64,000 nucleotides of DNA from Calothrix anomala FACHB-343 (GCF_014696435.1 NZ_JACJQG010000035.1:1-64000); one strand, 5' to 3'; numbered from the stretch's first letter, positions 28,397 to 38,298 are shown. Program-made: numbers and translations. The notes: generated from the sequence alone by a model not told the origin.

Positions 28397-29308
28397 ATGC
28401 CTATAAATTCTCCCCTAAAGGATACGGAAATTACCAAAAATAATCCGCATAATCTAGAATTTGAACTAGCGCTTTTTATAGCCAGACTTAAAAATGGCGT
28501 TTGGCTAGCGGGAATTCCCTCATGGCTTTTTGGCATCACAGATAGAAGCTTCGCCGCTTTTGCTGATGGTTATATATCTGCTTTAGAAGTATTCCAATTA
28601 TTTACAGCTTCATTCTTCTTTTTAAGTTGGCTGTATTTAAGACCAGAAACGGATTCACAGAATATTCATGGATACCTTTGCCCGACTCAAGATAATCGCT
28701 TTGAGTTAAAAAAGCGGCACATGATCAGTCAGGAATATATTTTACCAGTGCCTTATTTGTGCCAGATTTATCATTTGTTGAACTTAAAGCATTTAGAAAC
28801 TATCCACAAGTTTAGTCTGAATAATTTAAGAGTAATTAATATTAGCTCATTCCAGAAGACAGATGGCGGTGGTACAATCAAGTTTCAAACAGTGTTAGAC
28901 TCTCCATTAAACGCTTTAAGAATTTGGCGACAGCCGATAGTTGAGGTAGATTTAATTTTACATACTCCCTATACCATTGAATTAAGTATTCCCGTCTATA
29001 ATGGTAAAAGAATCACAGTAATGTTTTATGCATTACCGCTATCTCAGCGAGAGCATCATCTATTTATAGAAATCTACAGCGATTTAGACTGGCCGAAACC
29101 AATACTACAAGTTTTATTGCATTTTGCATCTTGTTTAACTTTGTTTGAAGACTTACCTTATTTGCGCAATCTCTACGAAAAAAATATTGAGCGTTTATTT
29201 CATCTTAGTTTAGCTTCTAATCATCAAACCATGTTGCTGTTTAAAAGATTTGTTGAACTATACGGTTCCAGCACAAAAACACCAAAATTACTGGAAGGAA
29301 GCAAGTGA
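28397..29308 (+). CDS. Hypothetical protein with membrane-associated N-terminus
   Basis: A 303-aa protein that I do not recognise. The N-terminal quarter contains hydrophobic stretches (LARLKNGVWLAG region and FQLFTASFFFLSWLYL at about 66-81) that may sit in the membrane. The rest looks like a soluble beta-rich domain (VEVDLILHTPYTIELSIPVY) with a helical tail (LTLFEDLPYLRNLYEKNIERL). Codon use is like its neighbours and the frame is intact, so it is probably a real gene. A terminal ATTCGTA heptamer run follows the stop. Confidence 0.7.
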   Translation: MPINSPLKDTEITKNNPHNLEFELALFIARLKNGVWLAGIPSWLFGITDRSFAAFADGYISALEVFQLFTASFFFLSWLYLRPETDSQNIHGYLCPTQDNRFELKKRHMISQEYILPVPYLCQIYHLLNLKHLETIHKFSLNNLRVINISSFQKTDGGGTIKFQTVLDSPLNALRIWRQPIVEVDLILHTPYTIELSIPVYNGKRITVMFYALPLSQREHHLFIEIYSDLDWPKPILQVLLHFASCLTLFEDLPYLRNLYEKNIERLFHLSLASNHQTMLLFKRFVELYGSSTKTPKLLEGSK

Positions 29309-29385
29309 TAATTCGTAATTCGTAATTCGTAATTTGTCACGAGTACAGATAATCGTTGATTGTAGGGGTATGGCTGTGCCCATAC

Positions 29386-29615
29386 GTGTCAACTTAACGC
29401 GAAACCCTTTTGGTTGATAAGGTTTTATCCTCATCCCCAACCCCTCGCTTACCCAATAAACCGCCGTCACCCTGGAAGGGTGCGGCTAATTGAACAAAGC
29501 CCACCTGCGTGGGCTAAATTTTCTTAGCCCACGCAGGTAAGCTCATGTAACGTTAGCCCCAGGCTTACAGCCTGTGGGCGATTTGTTGGGTAAGCCAGAG
29601 AACTTAATTTGACAC
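29386..29615. mobile_element. 230-bp MITE-like element, copy 1
   Basis: Ends GTGTCAACTTAA and TTAATTTGACAC are inverted repeats. Inside are blocks CCAACCCCTCGCTTACCCAA, GTCACCCTGGAAGGGTGC and GTTAGCCCCAGGCTTACAGC, shared with the element at 45820-46049, which is also exactly 230 bp. The central 55 bp (29494-29548, stem ACCTGCGTGGGCT/AGCCCACGCAGGT) is inverted relative to that copy. The rest of 29309-29703 is ATTCGTA heptamers and spacer without a gene. Confidence 0.85.
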
Positions 29616-29703
29616 CAATGGGCAGTGCCATACCCCGAAGCGCGTACCTTATTTACCGGAAATATGCTATGTGTATGGTGGGCAATGCCGACTGTACTAA
29701 TTT

Positions 29704-30255
29704 TTAGAGATGTGGTTTAGAGTTCAAAAAGCTCGATAAGCTGATCTTAATCTTCGTATCGACTAATTGATTACCAACTGCTAGGCGATTACCTGTCAGC
29801 CATACCTGTTGAGGTTGGAATTGATAGATTCTGCGGGGGGAATCATGTAAATAATCTGCGACAGTGCGATTAAGTTGCTTATTCGCTCGCTTTTCTAGCA
29901 ATTTCATCGTTTTTTCAATATCATCTGCATTTATCTCAGCCGCAGCACCAGACAAATATACACCTTCTGCCGAACCTTGAGCCACGCTGGAATTAAAAAT
30001 AGCGATCGCAACCCGTCCAGAATTATGATAAATATTTTGTGAATGCTGGGAAACAATAGCCGAACTCCAGTATATATACCAGTGTTCATCATAAGCAAAA
30101 AATACAGGTGATGCCCAAGGTTCACCTGCTGGAGAACAAGTAGATAAAGTGCAATATATGTTATTAATAATCAAATTTTGCGCTTTGGCGATGATTTCTG
30201 GTTTTTCCGAGTCAATTGTATTTATCCATCCGTTAGTAGCGCTTGCAACCTGCAT
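29704..30255 (-). CDS. Pyridoxamine 5'-phosphate oxidase family protein
   Basis: A 183-aa split-barrel flavin-binding-type protein. It has the family opening with an NIYCTLSTCSPAGEPWASPVFFAYDEHWYIYWSS-like strand pair and a conserved HSQNIYHNSGRVAIAIF segment. Members oxidise pyridoxamine phosphate or act as F420/FMN/heme-binding oxidoreductases; the substrate is not evident. The ATG at 30255 is preferred because a GGAGGGG ribosome site lies about 12 bases upstream; the longer frame would need a TTG start. Confidence 0.82.
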   Translation of the reverse strand: MQVASATNGWINTIDSEKPEIIAKAQNLIINNIYCTLSTCSPAGEPWASPVFFAYDEHWYIYWSSAIVSQHSQNIYHNSGRVAIAIFNSSVAQGSAEGVYLSGAAAEINADDIEKTMKLLEKRANKQLNRTVADYLHDSPRRIYQFQPQQVWLTGNRLAVGNQLVDTKIKISLSSFLNSKPHL

Positions 30256-30433
30256 AAAAATCTTTTTCCCCTCCAAATAATTAATTTATCGCTAATTAGT
30301 TGCTCAAATACAATTATTGTGTAATATAGTTATTTTCTCTGACTTATTTTTGTTATTTTGCGTTGTTTAGATCCCCGATTTCTGGTAGAAGTCGGGGATC
30401 TGAATGATAAACTTAAACTAAAAAAATACTTTT

Positions 30434-31372
30434 ATGCATCAATTATCTGCTAAAGATTGGCTGTTAATTAAACAACGACTAACTCCTTATTTATTTTTGC
30501 TACCCGCTTTAATAATTTTAGGTTTAACCGTATTTTGGCCTGCATTGCAAGCCTTTTACCTAAGTTTTACCAGTTATGAAGATATTGCTCAACCGCCACA
30601 ATGGATAGGGATGAATAATTTTTTCAAGTTGTGGCGAGATAAAGTTTTTTGGCAAACTTTGACTAATACTTTTATTTATCTTGTTGGTGTAGTGCCAATT
30701 TTAGTAATTGCGCCTTTAGGGTTAGCAATTTTAGTCAACCAAAAACTCAGAGGAATGACTTGGTTTAGAGCAGCTTACTATACCCCAGTAGTAATTTCAA
30801 TGGTAGTTGCCGGAATTGCTTGGAAATGGCTGTATGCAGAAAAGGGATTACTGAATCAGTTGTTACAAGGTTTAGGAATTGTGGCTGAAGGGATACCTTG
30901 GTTAACTGATAATAATCCACCCATGAAAATTTTTGGTATCGTACCGATTTCTTTAGCCAGTGTCATGGCTGTGACTGTCTGGAAAGGTTTAGGCTACTAC
31001 ATGGTAATTTACTTAGCAGGATTACAATCAATTCCTGCTGATGTGTATGAAGCCGCAGCCATTGATGGTTCAGATGGTATTCGCAAACATTGGGATATTA
31101 CTGTACCTTTAATGAAGCCTTATCTGGCTTTAGTGGCGGTAATTTCCGCTATTTCCGCAACCAAAGTGTTTGAAGAAGTATATATTATGACCCAAGGCGG
31201 GCCGCTAAATCGCTCAAAAACAATTGTTTACTATTTATATGAACAAGCATTTAGCAATTTGGAAATTAGTTATGCTTGTACAATTGGATTAGTATTATTC
31301 TTAATCATTTTGGGACTGTCAGTTTTGCGATTAGTAATTAATCGGCAAGGTGGCGACAATATCACAGTTTAA
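30434..31372 (+). CDS. Sugar ABC transporter permease (MalF/UgpA type)
   Basis: A 312-aa inner-membrane permease of a carbohydrate importer. It has six predicted helices (first at about 18-40, LFLLPALIILGLTVFWPAL) and the cytoplasmic EAA loop EAAAIDGSDGIRKHWDITVP at about 208-227, which docks to the ATPase. No binding protein, second permease or ATPase gene is next to it, so it must join partners encoded elsewhere; scattered sugar-ABC genes are common in cyanobacteria. Confidence 0.93.
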   Translation: MHQLSAKDWLLIKQRLTPYLFLLPALIILGLTVFWPALQAFYLSFTSYEDIAQPPQWIGMNNFFKLWRDKVFWQTLTNTFIYLVGVVPILVIAPLGLAILVNQKLRGMTWFRAAYYTPVVISMVVAGIAWKWLYAEKGLLNQLLQGLGIVAEGIPWLTDNNPPMKIFGIVPISLASVMAVTVWKGLGYYMVIYLAGLQSIPADVYEAAAIDGSDGIRKHWDITVPLMKPYLALVAVISAISATKVFEEVYIMTQGGPLNRSKTIVYYLYEQAFSNLEISYACTIGLVLFLIILGLSVLRLVINRQGGDNITV

Positions 31373-31423
31373 TCATTTCTGCTGTGGTAAATTAAGTAAA
31401 CTATACTTGACATTTTGCAGCAA

Positions 31424-31525
31424 TTATTCTTGAGAATGGTTATTTGGAAATAGATAAGCGATCGCCGCACAACCAGAAGCAGTTAATAGGCTGACCAAAA
31501 ATGCAGCTAATATGAAGGTAGACAT
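31424..31525 (-). CDS. Predicted 33-aa single-helix membrane protein
   Basis: A small frame from ATG 31525 reads MSTFILAAFLVSLLTASGCA and on to a Pro/Asn/Gln-rich tail ending SQE. This is one clean hydrophobic helix (about 4-26) with a short polar tail, the layout of cyanobacterial photosynthetic or NDH small subunits, though I cannot match it to one. It includes a GCGATCGC site in frame. The ribosome site is weak. Treat as plausible but unproven. Confidence 0.45.
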   Translation of the reverse strand: MSTFILAAFLVSLLTASGCAAIAYLFPNNHSQE

Positions 31526-32057
31526 ATTCGATGATGAGTTGGTTGTAGTTGTATAGCAATTACCTAAATTTTCACTATCCTTGACTGTCAACTGCAGTTA
31601 CACAGACAGTAAAAAATCTGTTGATTGAGAGTGATAGGTCTCATCAATCTCAGCACAATAGAGATAAAAGCTGATTTTTACTAGCACCAAAATAAGAGTT
31701 TAGTCTCTCACTATCCATGATTTAAAAACTAGGTTTTCTAAATCTTAAACTAGCAATTTGATATGACATCATCATGACTACCTTGTGTCAATATATTGTA
31801 TGCGCAGCAATTTGCTTAATCGTTTGACGAAGAAGTTTGTATATGATGCTACATTGCAACCTGTATAGAATCAAAATAATGGATATTTATGGTGATATTG
31901 TTTATTTTAAGTTAAAACAGCCAATTCTGCCAACATATAAGTTTATTTTCTCGAGTTATCCCCGATTAATTGAGTTATTTGCTCTCCCCTAATCCCTATT
32001 TTCCCGCCAGAAACCTGCGGGAAACAGAAGACAAATTTTCGTCTTCATAAATCTTGT
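31526..32057. other. 532-bp spacer
   Basis: AT-rich sequence upstream of the small membrane ORF and downstream of the CheY-like gene (both read leftward). A TTTTCCCGCCAG..CTGCGGGAAAC inverted pair near 32000-32025, followed by AGAAGACAAATTTTCG, may terminate the signalling operon. No other gene is seen. Confidence 0.35.
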
Positions 32058-32435
32058 TCAAAAACCCAACACCTGCATTGATTTTTCTAGCACCTCTTTG
32101 GGGCGAAAGGGTTTAGTCAGATATAAATCGGCACCTACATCAATACCTTTTTGTTTATCAAACTCCTGCCCTTTGGCTGTTAACATGACGATATAAATAT
32201 CAGTCATTTGCAAATCGTGTTTCACAGTATGACAAACTTCTAAACCATTCATTTTCGGCATCATCACATCGAGAAAAACTAAATTTGGTTTTTCAGTTTT
32301 AATTTTTGCTAACGCTTCTTCCCCGTTTCTGGCGGTGAGTAGTTCAACACCCTCATCTTCTAGGGCTTCTAGGGCTTGTTCCATTAAAGTTACGATATTG
32401 GGTTCATCGTCAACAATCAAAATTTTTTGAGTCAT
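32058..32435 (-). CDS. Single-domain response regulator (CheY-like)
   Basis: A 125-aa stand-alone receiver starting MTQKILIVDDEPN, with phospho-acceptor Asp56 in NLVFLDVMMP, the switch Thr in IVMLTAKG and Lys in YLTKPFRPKE. There is no output domain. The longer frame upstream only translates CCCAATGCCC repeats, so the start is ATG 32435. It lies 86 bp behind the hybrid kinase on the same strand and is its likely phosphotransfer partner. Confidence 0.92.
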   Translation of the reverse strand: MTQKILIVDDEPNIVTLMEQALEALEDEGVELLTARNGEEALAKIKTEKPNLVFLDVMMPKMNGLEVCHTVKHDLQMTDIYIVMLTAKGQEFDKQKGIDVGADLYLTKPFRPKEVLEKSMQVLGF

Positions 32436-32521
32436 ATTATTTGGGTATTGGGCATTGGGCATTGGGCATTGGGCATTGGGCAAATATAATTTTGAATTTT
32501 GAATTTTGAATTTTGAATTGT

Positions 32522-35500
32522 TTATCTTCCTCGTTCGTTTTGGAAATTATCGGACAGCATAATAAACAATACATTTTCCAATTCCTTCTCAAACTTGAGA
32601 GTTTTCACTAAATCAGCTTCTTGGGAGACAAGAGCATCGATAATAATCATGTCAGGTTTGACTGAGAGGGCTTTGTTGATGCATTCTTGGGGATTGGAGG
32701 CTTCAATTACGTTATAGCCTTGAGTTTGCAATACATCCGAGATGGTTTTTAAAGTTGATGCGTTGCGATCTACAACTAACACCTTTTTACTGGAAGTACC
32801 TTGAGAAAGCAGTGAGCCAATTTCGCTGCGGAGTTGTTCAGTGTTAATTGGCTTGGTAAGATAGCGATCGATGCCAATATGGTAACCTCGTTCTTTATTT
32901 TCAATAATTGACAAAATAATGATCGGTATATCTGCGGTATGCGGATCGTTTTTGAGGACGGCGGCGACATCAAAGCCGTTAATTTGCGGCATCATTACAT
33001 CTAGCAAAATTAAATCGGGACGGTGGATTTTGATTTGCTGGATTGCATCCATCCCATCTTTGGCTTCGCGGACGTTATAGCCTTCATTTTCTAGTTGTTG
33101 GCGCAACAGTTCGCGAATATTGATATCATCATCGACTACCAAAATAGTTTTGCGGTTCTCATGCAAGACGGAATTGGTGACGATGACATGTTCTTTAAGC
33201 TGCTTCACCAATGCTTCGAGATTGAGATTAGCACTGGCTTTATGCTCGTTGGTGTAAAAGGGAATGAGGAAGGAGAATGTGCTACCTTTACCTGGTTCGC
33301 TTTCTACCCAAATTTTACCGCCGTGATGCTCAACAATTTGTTTGCAGATGGGTAAGCCTAAACCGGTACCTTTGGGTTTATCGGTGAGGGTGTCACCAAC
33401 TTGGCGGAATTTCTCGAAGACTTTTGGCTGATCTTCTGGTGCAATTCCAATACCTGTATCGATGACGCTAACACAAACACCATCATGATGTTGTTTAAGA
33501 CGACAGGTAATAGAACCAGATTGAGTAAATTTGACGGCATTAGATATCAGGTTGATCAAGACTTGCAACAGCCGATTGCGATCGCCTATTATTTGCGGTA
33601 ATCCTGGTTCAATTTCCGTAATTAGCTGTAAGCCGTTAGTTTCAAATAATGCTGATGTAGAATTGCTTGCCCAGTCAATTAACTCACTGGGATCTACAGG
33701 CTCCATGTGCCATTCTACCTTCCCTGCTTCCATTTTGGCGATATCTAAGACATCGTTAATCAAGGATGTGAGCCGTTCAGCTTCGGAAACGATAATGTTA
33801 AGATTATCACCTACCCGCTTGATGGTTTTTTGCAATTTGCGATCGTCGGTTGTCAAGATGGGAAAGACATCGGTTTCGAGCTTTTCTTTAATAATCGAAG
33901 CAAAACCAAGAACAGAAGTTAGGGGTGTCCGCAGTTCGTGAGAAACCGTGGAGATAAAGTCTGTTTTCATCTTGTCAACTTCTTTTTCTGCGGTGATATC
34001 GCGAATTATTAAGGCGGAACCAAAGCAGGTAGGTGGTTCATTTTCTACGGTTTTCTTAAAGATTGCGGTTGCAACTGCTTGCCCAATTTTCTCCTTAGCT
34101 AAGGCAATTTCCGCCGCAAATACCTCTTGGGGATGAGACTGGGTTTGCTCAATTAAATGTCCTAAACCGGATATTGGTAATTCTCGATAATGTCCGTTGA
34201 GTTGGCTGGCTGTCAATCCATGCATAGTTAAAAAAGCTGGATTGAAGTGGGTAATTTGTCCAGTCACATCTGTCACCAGTAAAGCATCAGCGAGGTTATC
34301 TAAAATCGCGTTTAAACCTTGGGCTTCAGCTAAGGTATTTTGTAGGGCTGCTGTGCGTTCGGCTACTCTGGCTTCTAGTTCTTGATTGAGTTGTCGCAGA
34401 GCGATTTCTGCTTGCTTGCGGGCTGTAATATCGGTATTAATTTCCAGGATGGCGCTGGGTTGCTGGTTGATGTCGCGTTGCAATGTCCAACGGCTTTGGA
34501 CGGTAATTTGTTTGCCATCATGGGTAAGGTGTTGGACTTCTCCTTCCCAATTACCTTGCTGTAATAACTCGGCGAGGATTAATTCTTTGGGTTGGGGAAA
34601 GATTTTTTGGATAAATTTGTAAATGTATTGGTCTTTGACTTCTTCGCGCTTCCAACCATAGAGTATTTCTGCGCCTTGATTCCAGTACAGAATTTTGTCG
34701 CTCATATCACGCACAATAATGGCATCGCTGGAATGATTCAACATATCCAGCAAGCGTTGATTTTTGGCTTCAGCCAATTTGCGTTCGTGAATATCTGTAC
34801 AGGTACCAATCCATTCGCGAATACTTCCGTCTGCTTCTAATACGGGAACACCACATACCGAAAAATAGCGATAATTACCATCTTTACCCAAAAGACGATA
34901 CTCAGTTTCATAAATACCTCGCTTCGCTACCGCCGTACTCCAAGCGTCAAAGGAATGGGGACGATCCTCAGGGTGAATAGCATCAATCCAACCCCAGTCA
35001 GTAACTTCTGCTTCCGTTTGTCCTGTGTAAGCCATCCAAGTCATCATTTCACTACTGATACCTAATCCTTCGGGAGTTGCTCCCCAAACAATTTGAGAGG
35101 TAGCTGCAACTAGGGAACGGTATCTTTCTTTGAGACGGCGATTTTCAGCTTCAGCTAATTTGCGATCGTGAATATCGGTACAGGTACCAATCCATTCCCG
35201 CACGCTCCCGTCATCTTCAATTACGGGAGCGCCCCAAACCCAGAAGTAGCGATAGTTACCATCTTTACCCCGGATGCGGTATTCAATTTGATATTGACTG
35301 AGGTTGGCGACAGCCTTACCCCAAGCTTCACCAGTGTAGCCGCGATCGTCAGGATGAACAGCCTCAATCCAACCGCCGTTTTCTGCTTCGGCTAAAGTTT
35401 GTCCTGTGTAGGCGATCCAATCTTCGAGTTCAAAGCAAATTCCTTCGGGGGAACTAACCCAAATAATTTGGGTGTTAGTCTTAATTAAGGAACGATATCT

Positions 35501-35887
35501 CGCTTCGCTCTGTTTTAAGCTTTTTTCTGATTGTTGGTGTTCTTGTTGGATTTGCTTGAAATCGCTAATATTCTCTACAATCGACCAAATTAGCGATTCT
35601 CCATCCTGCTCTATGATTTGTCCTGACACTTTGACAGGAACTAAATGCCCATCTTGATGAATTAACTTTTGTTCATGAGTCCCGTAGCAAGTAGTTTGTT
35701 GGAGTTGTTCTAATATATCTGGCTTGATGGGGTAGGGGAAATTGAGAGTTTCCGAGACAGTACGCCCCACAATCGCCGCATAGGCGGGATTAATGTAAAT
35801 TATTGTCCCATCCATACGACAAAGTACCATACCCAGAGGACAGGTTTCTAATAGCTGACGGCTGTATTGCTCAATTTGGTTGGACAT
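32522..35887 (-). CDS. PAS-containing hybrid histidine kinase with two receivers
   Basis: A 1121-aa cytoplasmic sensor kinase without membrane segments. Five PAS domains (about 1-115, 130-245, 255-370, 375-495, 515-640) precede HisKA with His650 in STVSHELRTP, an HATPase domain (about 760-875, with NLISNAVKF, DTGIGI and GTGLGLPI), an intact receiver (Asp963 in LILLDVMMP) and a degenerate receiver (about 1035-1121, Asp1084 present but VVDRN replaces the acidic pair). PAS 2 and 3 are close duplicates. Its start overlaps the end of the upstream GAF kinase by 17 bp, so they are co-translated. Confidence 0.95.
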   Translation of the reverse strand: MSNQIEQYSRQLLETCPLGMVLCRMDGTIIYINPAYAAIVGRTVSETLNFPYPIKPDILEQLQQTTCYGTHEQKLIHQDGHLVPVKVSGQIIEQDGESLIWSIVENISDFKQIQQEHQQSEKSLKQSEARYRSLIKTNTQIIWVSSPEGICFELEDWIAYTGQTLAEAENGGWIEAVHPDDRGYTGEAWGKAVANLSQYQIEYRIRGKDGNYRYFWVWGAPVIEDDGSVREWIGTCTDIHDRKLAEAENRRLKERYRSLVAATSQIVWGATPEGLGISSEMMTWMAYTGQTEAEVTDWGWIDAIHPEDRPHSFDAWSTAVAKRGIYETEYRLLGKDGNYRYFSVCGVPVLEADGSIREWIGTCTDIHERKLAEAKNQRLLDMLNHSSDAIIVRDMSDKILYWNQGAEILYGWKREEVKDQYIYKFIQKIFPQPKELILAELLQQGNWEGEVQHLTHDGKQITVQSRWTLQRDINQQPSAILEINTDITARKQAEIALRQLNQELEARVAERTAALQNTLAEAQGLNAILDNLADALLVTDVTGQITHFNPAFLTMHGLTASQLNGHYRELPISGLGHLIEQTQSHPQEVFAAEIALAKEKIGQAVATAIFKKTVENEPPTCFGSALIIRDITAEKEVDKMKTDFISTVSHELRTPLTSVLGFASIIKEKLETDVFPILTTDDRKLQKTIKRVGDNLNIIVSEAERLTSLINDVLDIAKMEAGKVEWHMEPVDPSELIDWASNSTSALFETNGLQLITEIEPGLPQIIGDRNRLLQVLINLISNAVKFTQSGSITCRLKQHHDGVCVSVIDTGIGIAPEDQPKVFEKFRQVGDTLTDKPKGTGLGLPICKQIVEHHGGKIWVESEPGKGSTFSFLIPFYTNEHKASANLNLEALVKQLKEHVIVTNSVLHENRKTILVVDDDINIRELLRQQLENEGYNVREAKDGMDAIQQIKIHRPDLILLDVMMPQINGFDVAAVLKNDPHTADIPIIILSIIENKERGYHIGIDRYLTKPINTEQLRSEIGSLLSQGTSSKKVLVVDRNASTLKTISDVLQTQGYNVIEASNPQECINKALSVKPDMIIIDALVSQEADLVKTLKFEKELENVLFIMLSDNFQNERGR

Positions 35888-37871
35888 AGTTGTTCTCTGA
35901 ATGATGGATTGGGGTAGAGTTGGGGCAATAAAACCAAGACAATAAGGTGGCGTAAAGTTTTAAGGAAATCGGATGGCGTTGGAAAATTTCGTAAATCTGC
36001 TCAGGAGTAGCAGCTGCCACATCTGGATTGTGTTGGGAAAGTTGCTGTAACATTTGAGTATGGCGTGCTAGCAGATCCGTTGGTTTGAGCATAGGAGTTG
36101 TGGAGGGAATAAAGCCTTCTGGATCGGCGGTGGGAGATGACTCTGTGGGAGAAATTACTGAGACGACAGGGTCAGAAATGTTGCTATTTTTTGGTTCAAC
36201 AACTTCTACCATTGCCGAATCTACAGGAATCTGAATCCAAAATTCCGTACCTTGTCCTGGTTGAGAACGACATTTAAGAATTCCCTGGTGTTTTTCCACA
36301 ACAATTTGATGGCTAATTGCCATGCCTAAGCCAGTACCTTTACCTAGTTCTTTGGTAGTAAAAAATGGATCGTAAATGCGCCGCATGACTTCCTCTTCCA
36401 TTCCCGGGCCATTATCAGCAATGCGAATTACTACCCAGCGATCGCTCAGGAGTTCTGTACGAATGGTAATTTGGGGTTGAGTGAATTCTTCAGGATTGTT
36501 GACTATGGACTCTTCTAAAGCATCAATGGCATTAGAAAGGATATTCATAAATACCTGATTCAACTGTCCGAGATAGCATTCAATCAGGGGGAGTGAGGCA
36601 TATTCTTTGATAATGGCAATTTCTGGACGATTGGTAGCTGCTTTCAGGCGATGGCGAAGGATCATCAGCGTTCCATCAATGCCATGATGAATGTTGACGG
36701 GTTTCTTTTGAGATTCGTCATGGCGGGAAAAGTTTTTCAGCGATTGGACAATTTCGACGATGCGATCGCTCCCCATTTTCATCGAATCAAGTAATTTGGG
36801 GAGATCCTCCATAATAAATTCCACATCGATATTGTCTAGCTCTGATTCCAAATCTGCTGGGGTAACAGTTAAGAATTTTTGATACACCTGCAACAGATGC
36901 AATAAGTCTTGGGCATAGTCGGTAACATATCTTAAATTACCGCAAATAAAATTTACAGGGTTATTGATTTCGTGGGCGACTCCGGCGATGAGTTGTCCTA
37001 AGCTGGACATTTTTTCGCTTTGAATTAACTGGGTTTGAGCTAATTGCAAATCGTGGAGAGCTTGTTGCAGTTTTTCGGTTTGGGCTTTGGCTTGGGCGGT
37101 AGCTTGAATACTGTGTTCGTAAAGTAATGCTTTTTCAAGAGCGATCGCAGTTTGGGAAGCAAAGATACTCGCCAGTTTCAAGTGTTCTGCTTTGTAAGCA
37201 TCGATCCGATCTGCACCAATAGCGATCGCGCCTAATATCCGTTCTCTAGCGCGTAAGGGTACGCAAATCAACGCCTGAATATTATTCTCTCGCCATAATC
37301 GCGGATCGGCTGGTACATTATTGATCAATTCGGCTCTACCAGATTGAACAATATCCCCGATAATTCCTTTACCCGGTTTTGGTTGATTGTACTGACAGAA
37401 ATCGCCAAAATCAGCCAAAGTTTCAAAAGCTGTAGCATCTGCATTCAAAAGTAAAATTGTACCGCCAGAAGATTCCATTAATTGACTCATTTCATGCAGC
37501 ACGAGTTGAGCAATTTGTCGCCGATCTAAACTAGTGGTAAGTTGAGTAGAAATATCTTCAAATAAATCAATTTCCTGATATCTTTCTAATAATTCTTTGG
37601 CTAATTCTTTCTTTTCGGCTTCTTGCTTGGCTAGCAATGAAAGCAAATTCGCCACTAAAGTTGCTGGTTGTGCGCCCACAACCCAACCGATGATTTCTCC
37701 TGACACTTCAATGGGATAGCGGTTAGCAACCAGATGCTCTCCCATAGTCAAGATTTTTGTCCCGTCTAGTAGTTCCACCGCGATCGCTATGTTGAATTGA
37801 TTAGCGAAGTTTTGCAACAAAGATGGTAACTCTGGTTTATTGAGAATTCTTTTGAGGTTAACTGCTGACAT
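35871..37871 (-). CDS. GAF-domain sensor histidine kinase
   Basis: A 666-aa soluble kinase. An N-terminal region with a possible PocR-like sensor (about 5-75) is followed by a GAF domain (about 105-245), a coiled coil (about 255-290), a HisKA-type dimer helix with His300 in GVAHEINNP and an HATPase domain (NAIDALEE, DNGPGM, GTGLGMAI), then a Pro/Ser-rich tail. The HEINNP type is common in cyanobacterial phosphorelays. ATG 37871 has GAGG six bases upstream and is preferred over the ATG four codons earlier. First gene of a three-gene operon with the hybrid kinase and CheY-like regulator. Confidence 0.93.
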   Translation of the reverse strand: MSAVNLKRILNKPELPSLLQNFANQFNIAIAVELLDGTKILTMGEHLVANRYPIEVSGEIIGWVVGAQPATLVANLLSLLAKQEAEKKELAKELLERYQEIDLFEDISTQLTTSLDRRQIAQLVLHEMSQLMESSGGTILLLNADATAFETLADFGDFCQYNQPKPGKGIIGDIVQSGRAELINNVPADPRLWRENNIQALICVPLRARERILGAIAIGADRIDAYKAEHLKLASIFASQTAIALEKALLYEHSIQATAQAKAQTEKLQQALHDLQLAQTQLIQSEKMSSLGQLIAGVAHEINNPVNFICGNLRYVTDYAQDLLHLLQVYQKFLTVTPADLESELDNIDVEFIMEDLPKLLDSMKMGSDRIVEIVQSLKNFSRHDESQKKPVNIHHGIDGTLMILRHRLKAATNRPEIAIIKEYASLPLIECYLGQLNQVFMNILSNAIDALEESIVNNPEEFTQPQITIRTELLSDRWVVIRIADNGPGMEEEVMRRIYDPFFTTKELGKGTGLGMAISHQIVVEKHQGILKCRSQPGQGTEFWIQIPVDSAMVEVVEPKNSNISDPVVSVISPTESSPTADPEGFIPSTTPMLKPTDLLARHTQMLQQLSQHNPDVAAATPEQIYEIFQRHPISLKLYATLLSWFYCPNSTPIHHSENNYVQPN

Positions 37872-37920
37872 GAAATACCTCATCTACAACAGATAGGTTA
37901 GGGCATACGCAAACGTACCC

Positions 37921-38092
37921 TGAAATGGGTAAACGCTTGGGGAGTAGTCCACTAAAAGGGCGACTAGATAGCAAGTGATATTCTAGTAAGCTCGGATTAG
38001 ACATAATCGTGTAAGACCTCGGTAGGGAGCAATCCTCAAAGGGCAGTGATTAGCCCAAGAATCCTCGCCGTTCTACGGCGACGGAGTGTCAA
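37921..38092 (+). ncRNA. IS200/IS605-type right-end remnant, omegaRNA-like
   Basis: There is no protein gene in 37872-38298. This stretch ends with ATCCTCGCCGTTCTACGGCG and GAGTGTCAA, the hairpin and tail arrangement of cyanobacterial IS605/TnpB element right ends. Upstream parts (AACGCTTGGGGAGTAGTCC, TAAGACCTCGGTAGGGAGC) look like the structured RNA scaffold that overlaps those ends. No tnpB or tnpA frame is left. It may be a decayed end, a transposase-dependent miniature element or a retained RNA. Identification is from memory of such ends, not a search. After it lie GGGCATTGGG octamers and GTTGACG heptamers (38140-38245). Confidence 0.45.
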
Positions 38093-38298
38093 TAAGAGTA
38101 GTTTTCCCAGAAAGGTTGAAGGCGTAACATTAGATTTGGGCATTGGGCATGGGGCATGGGGCATTGGGAATTGGGCTTTTAAGTTGCACAATCCATCGTG
38201 AGGGCTGTTGACGGTTGATGGTTGACGGTTGACGGTTGACTGTTGACAGCCTATTAGTTATGCAATTTAGACGCCCATTAGCTTAAACCAACCTTGTC

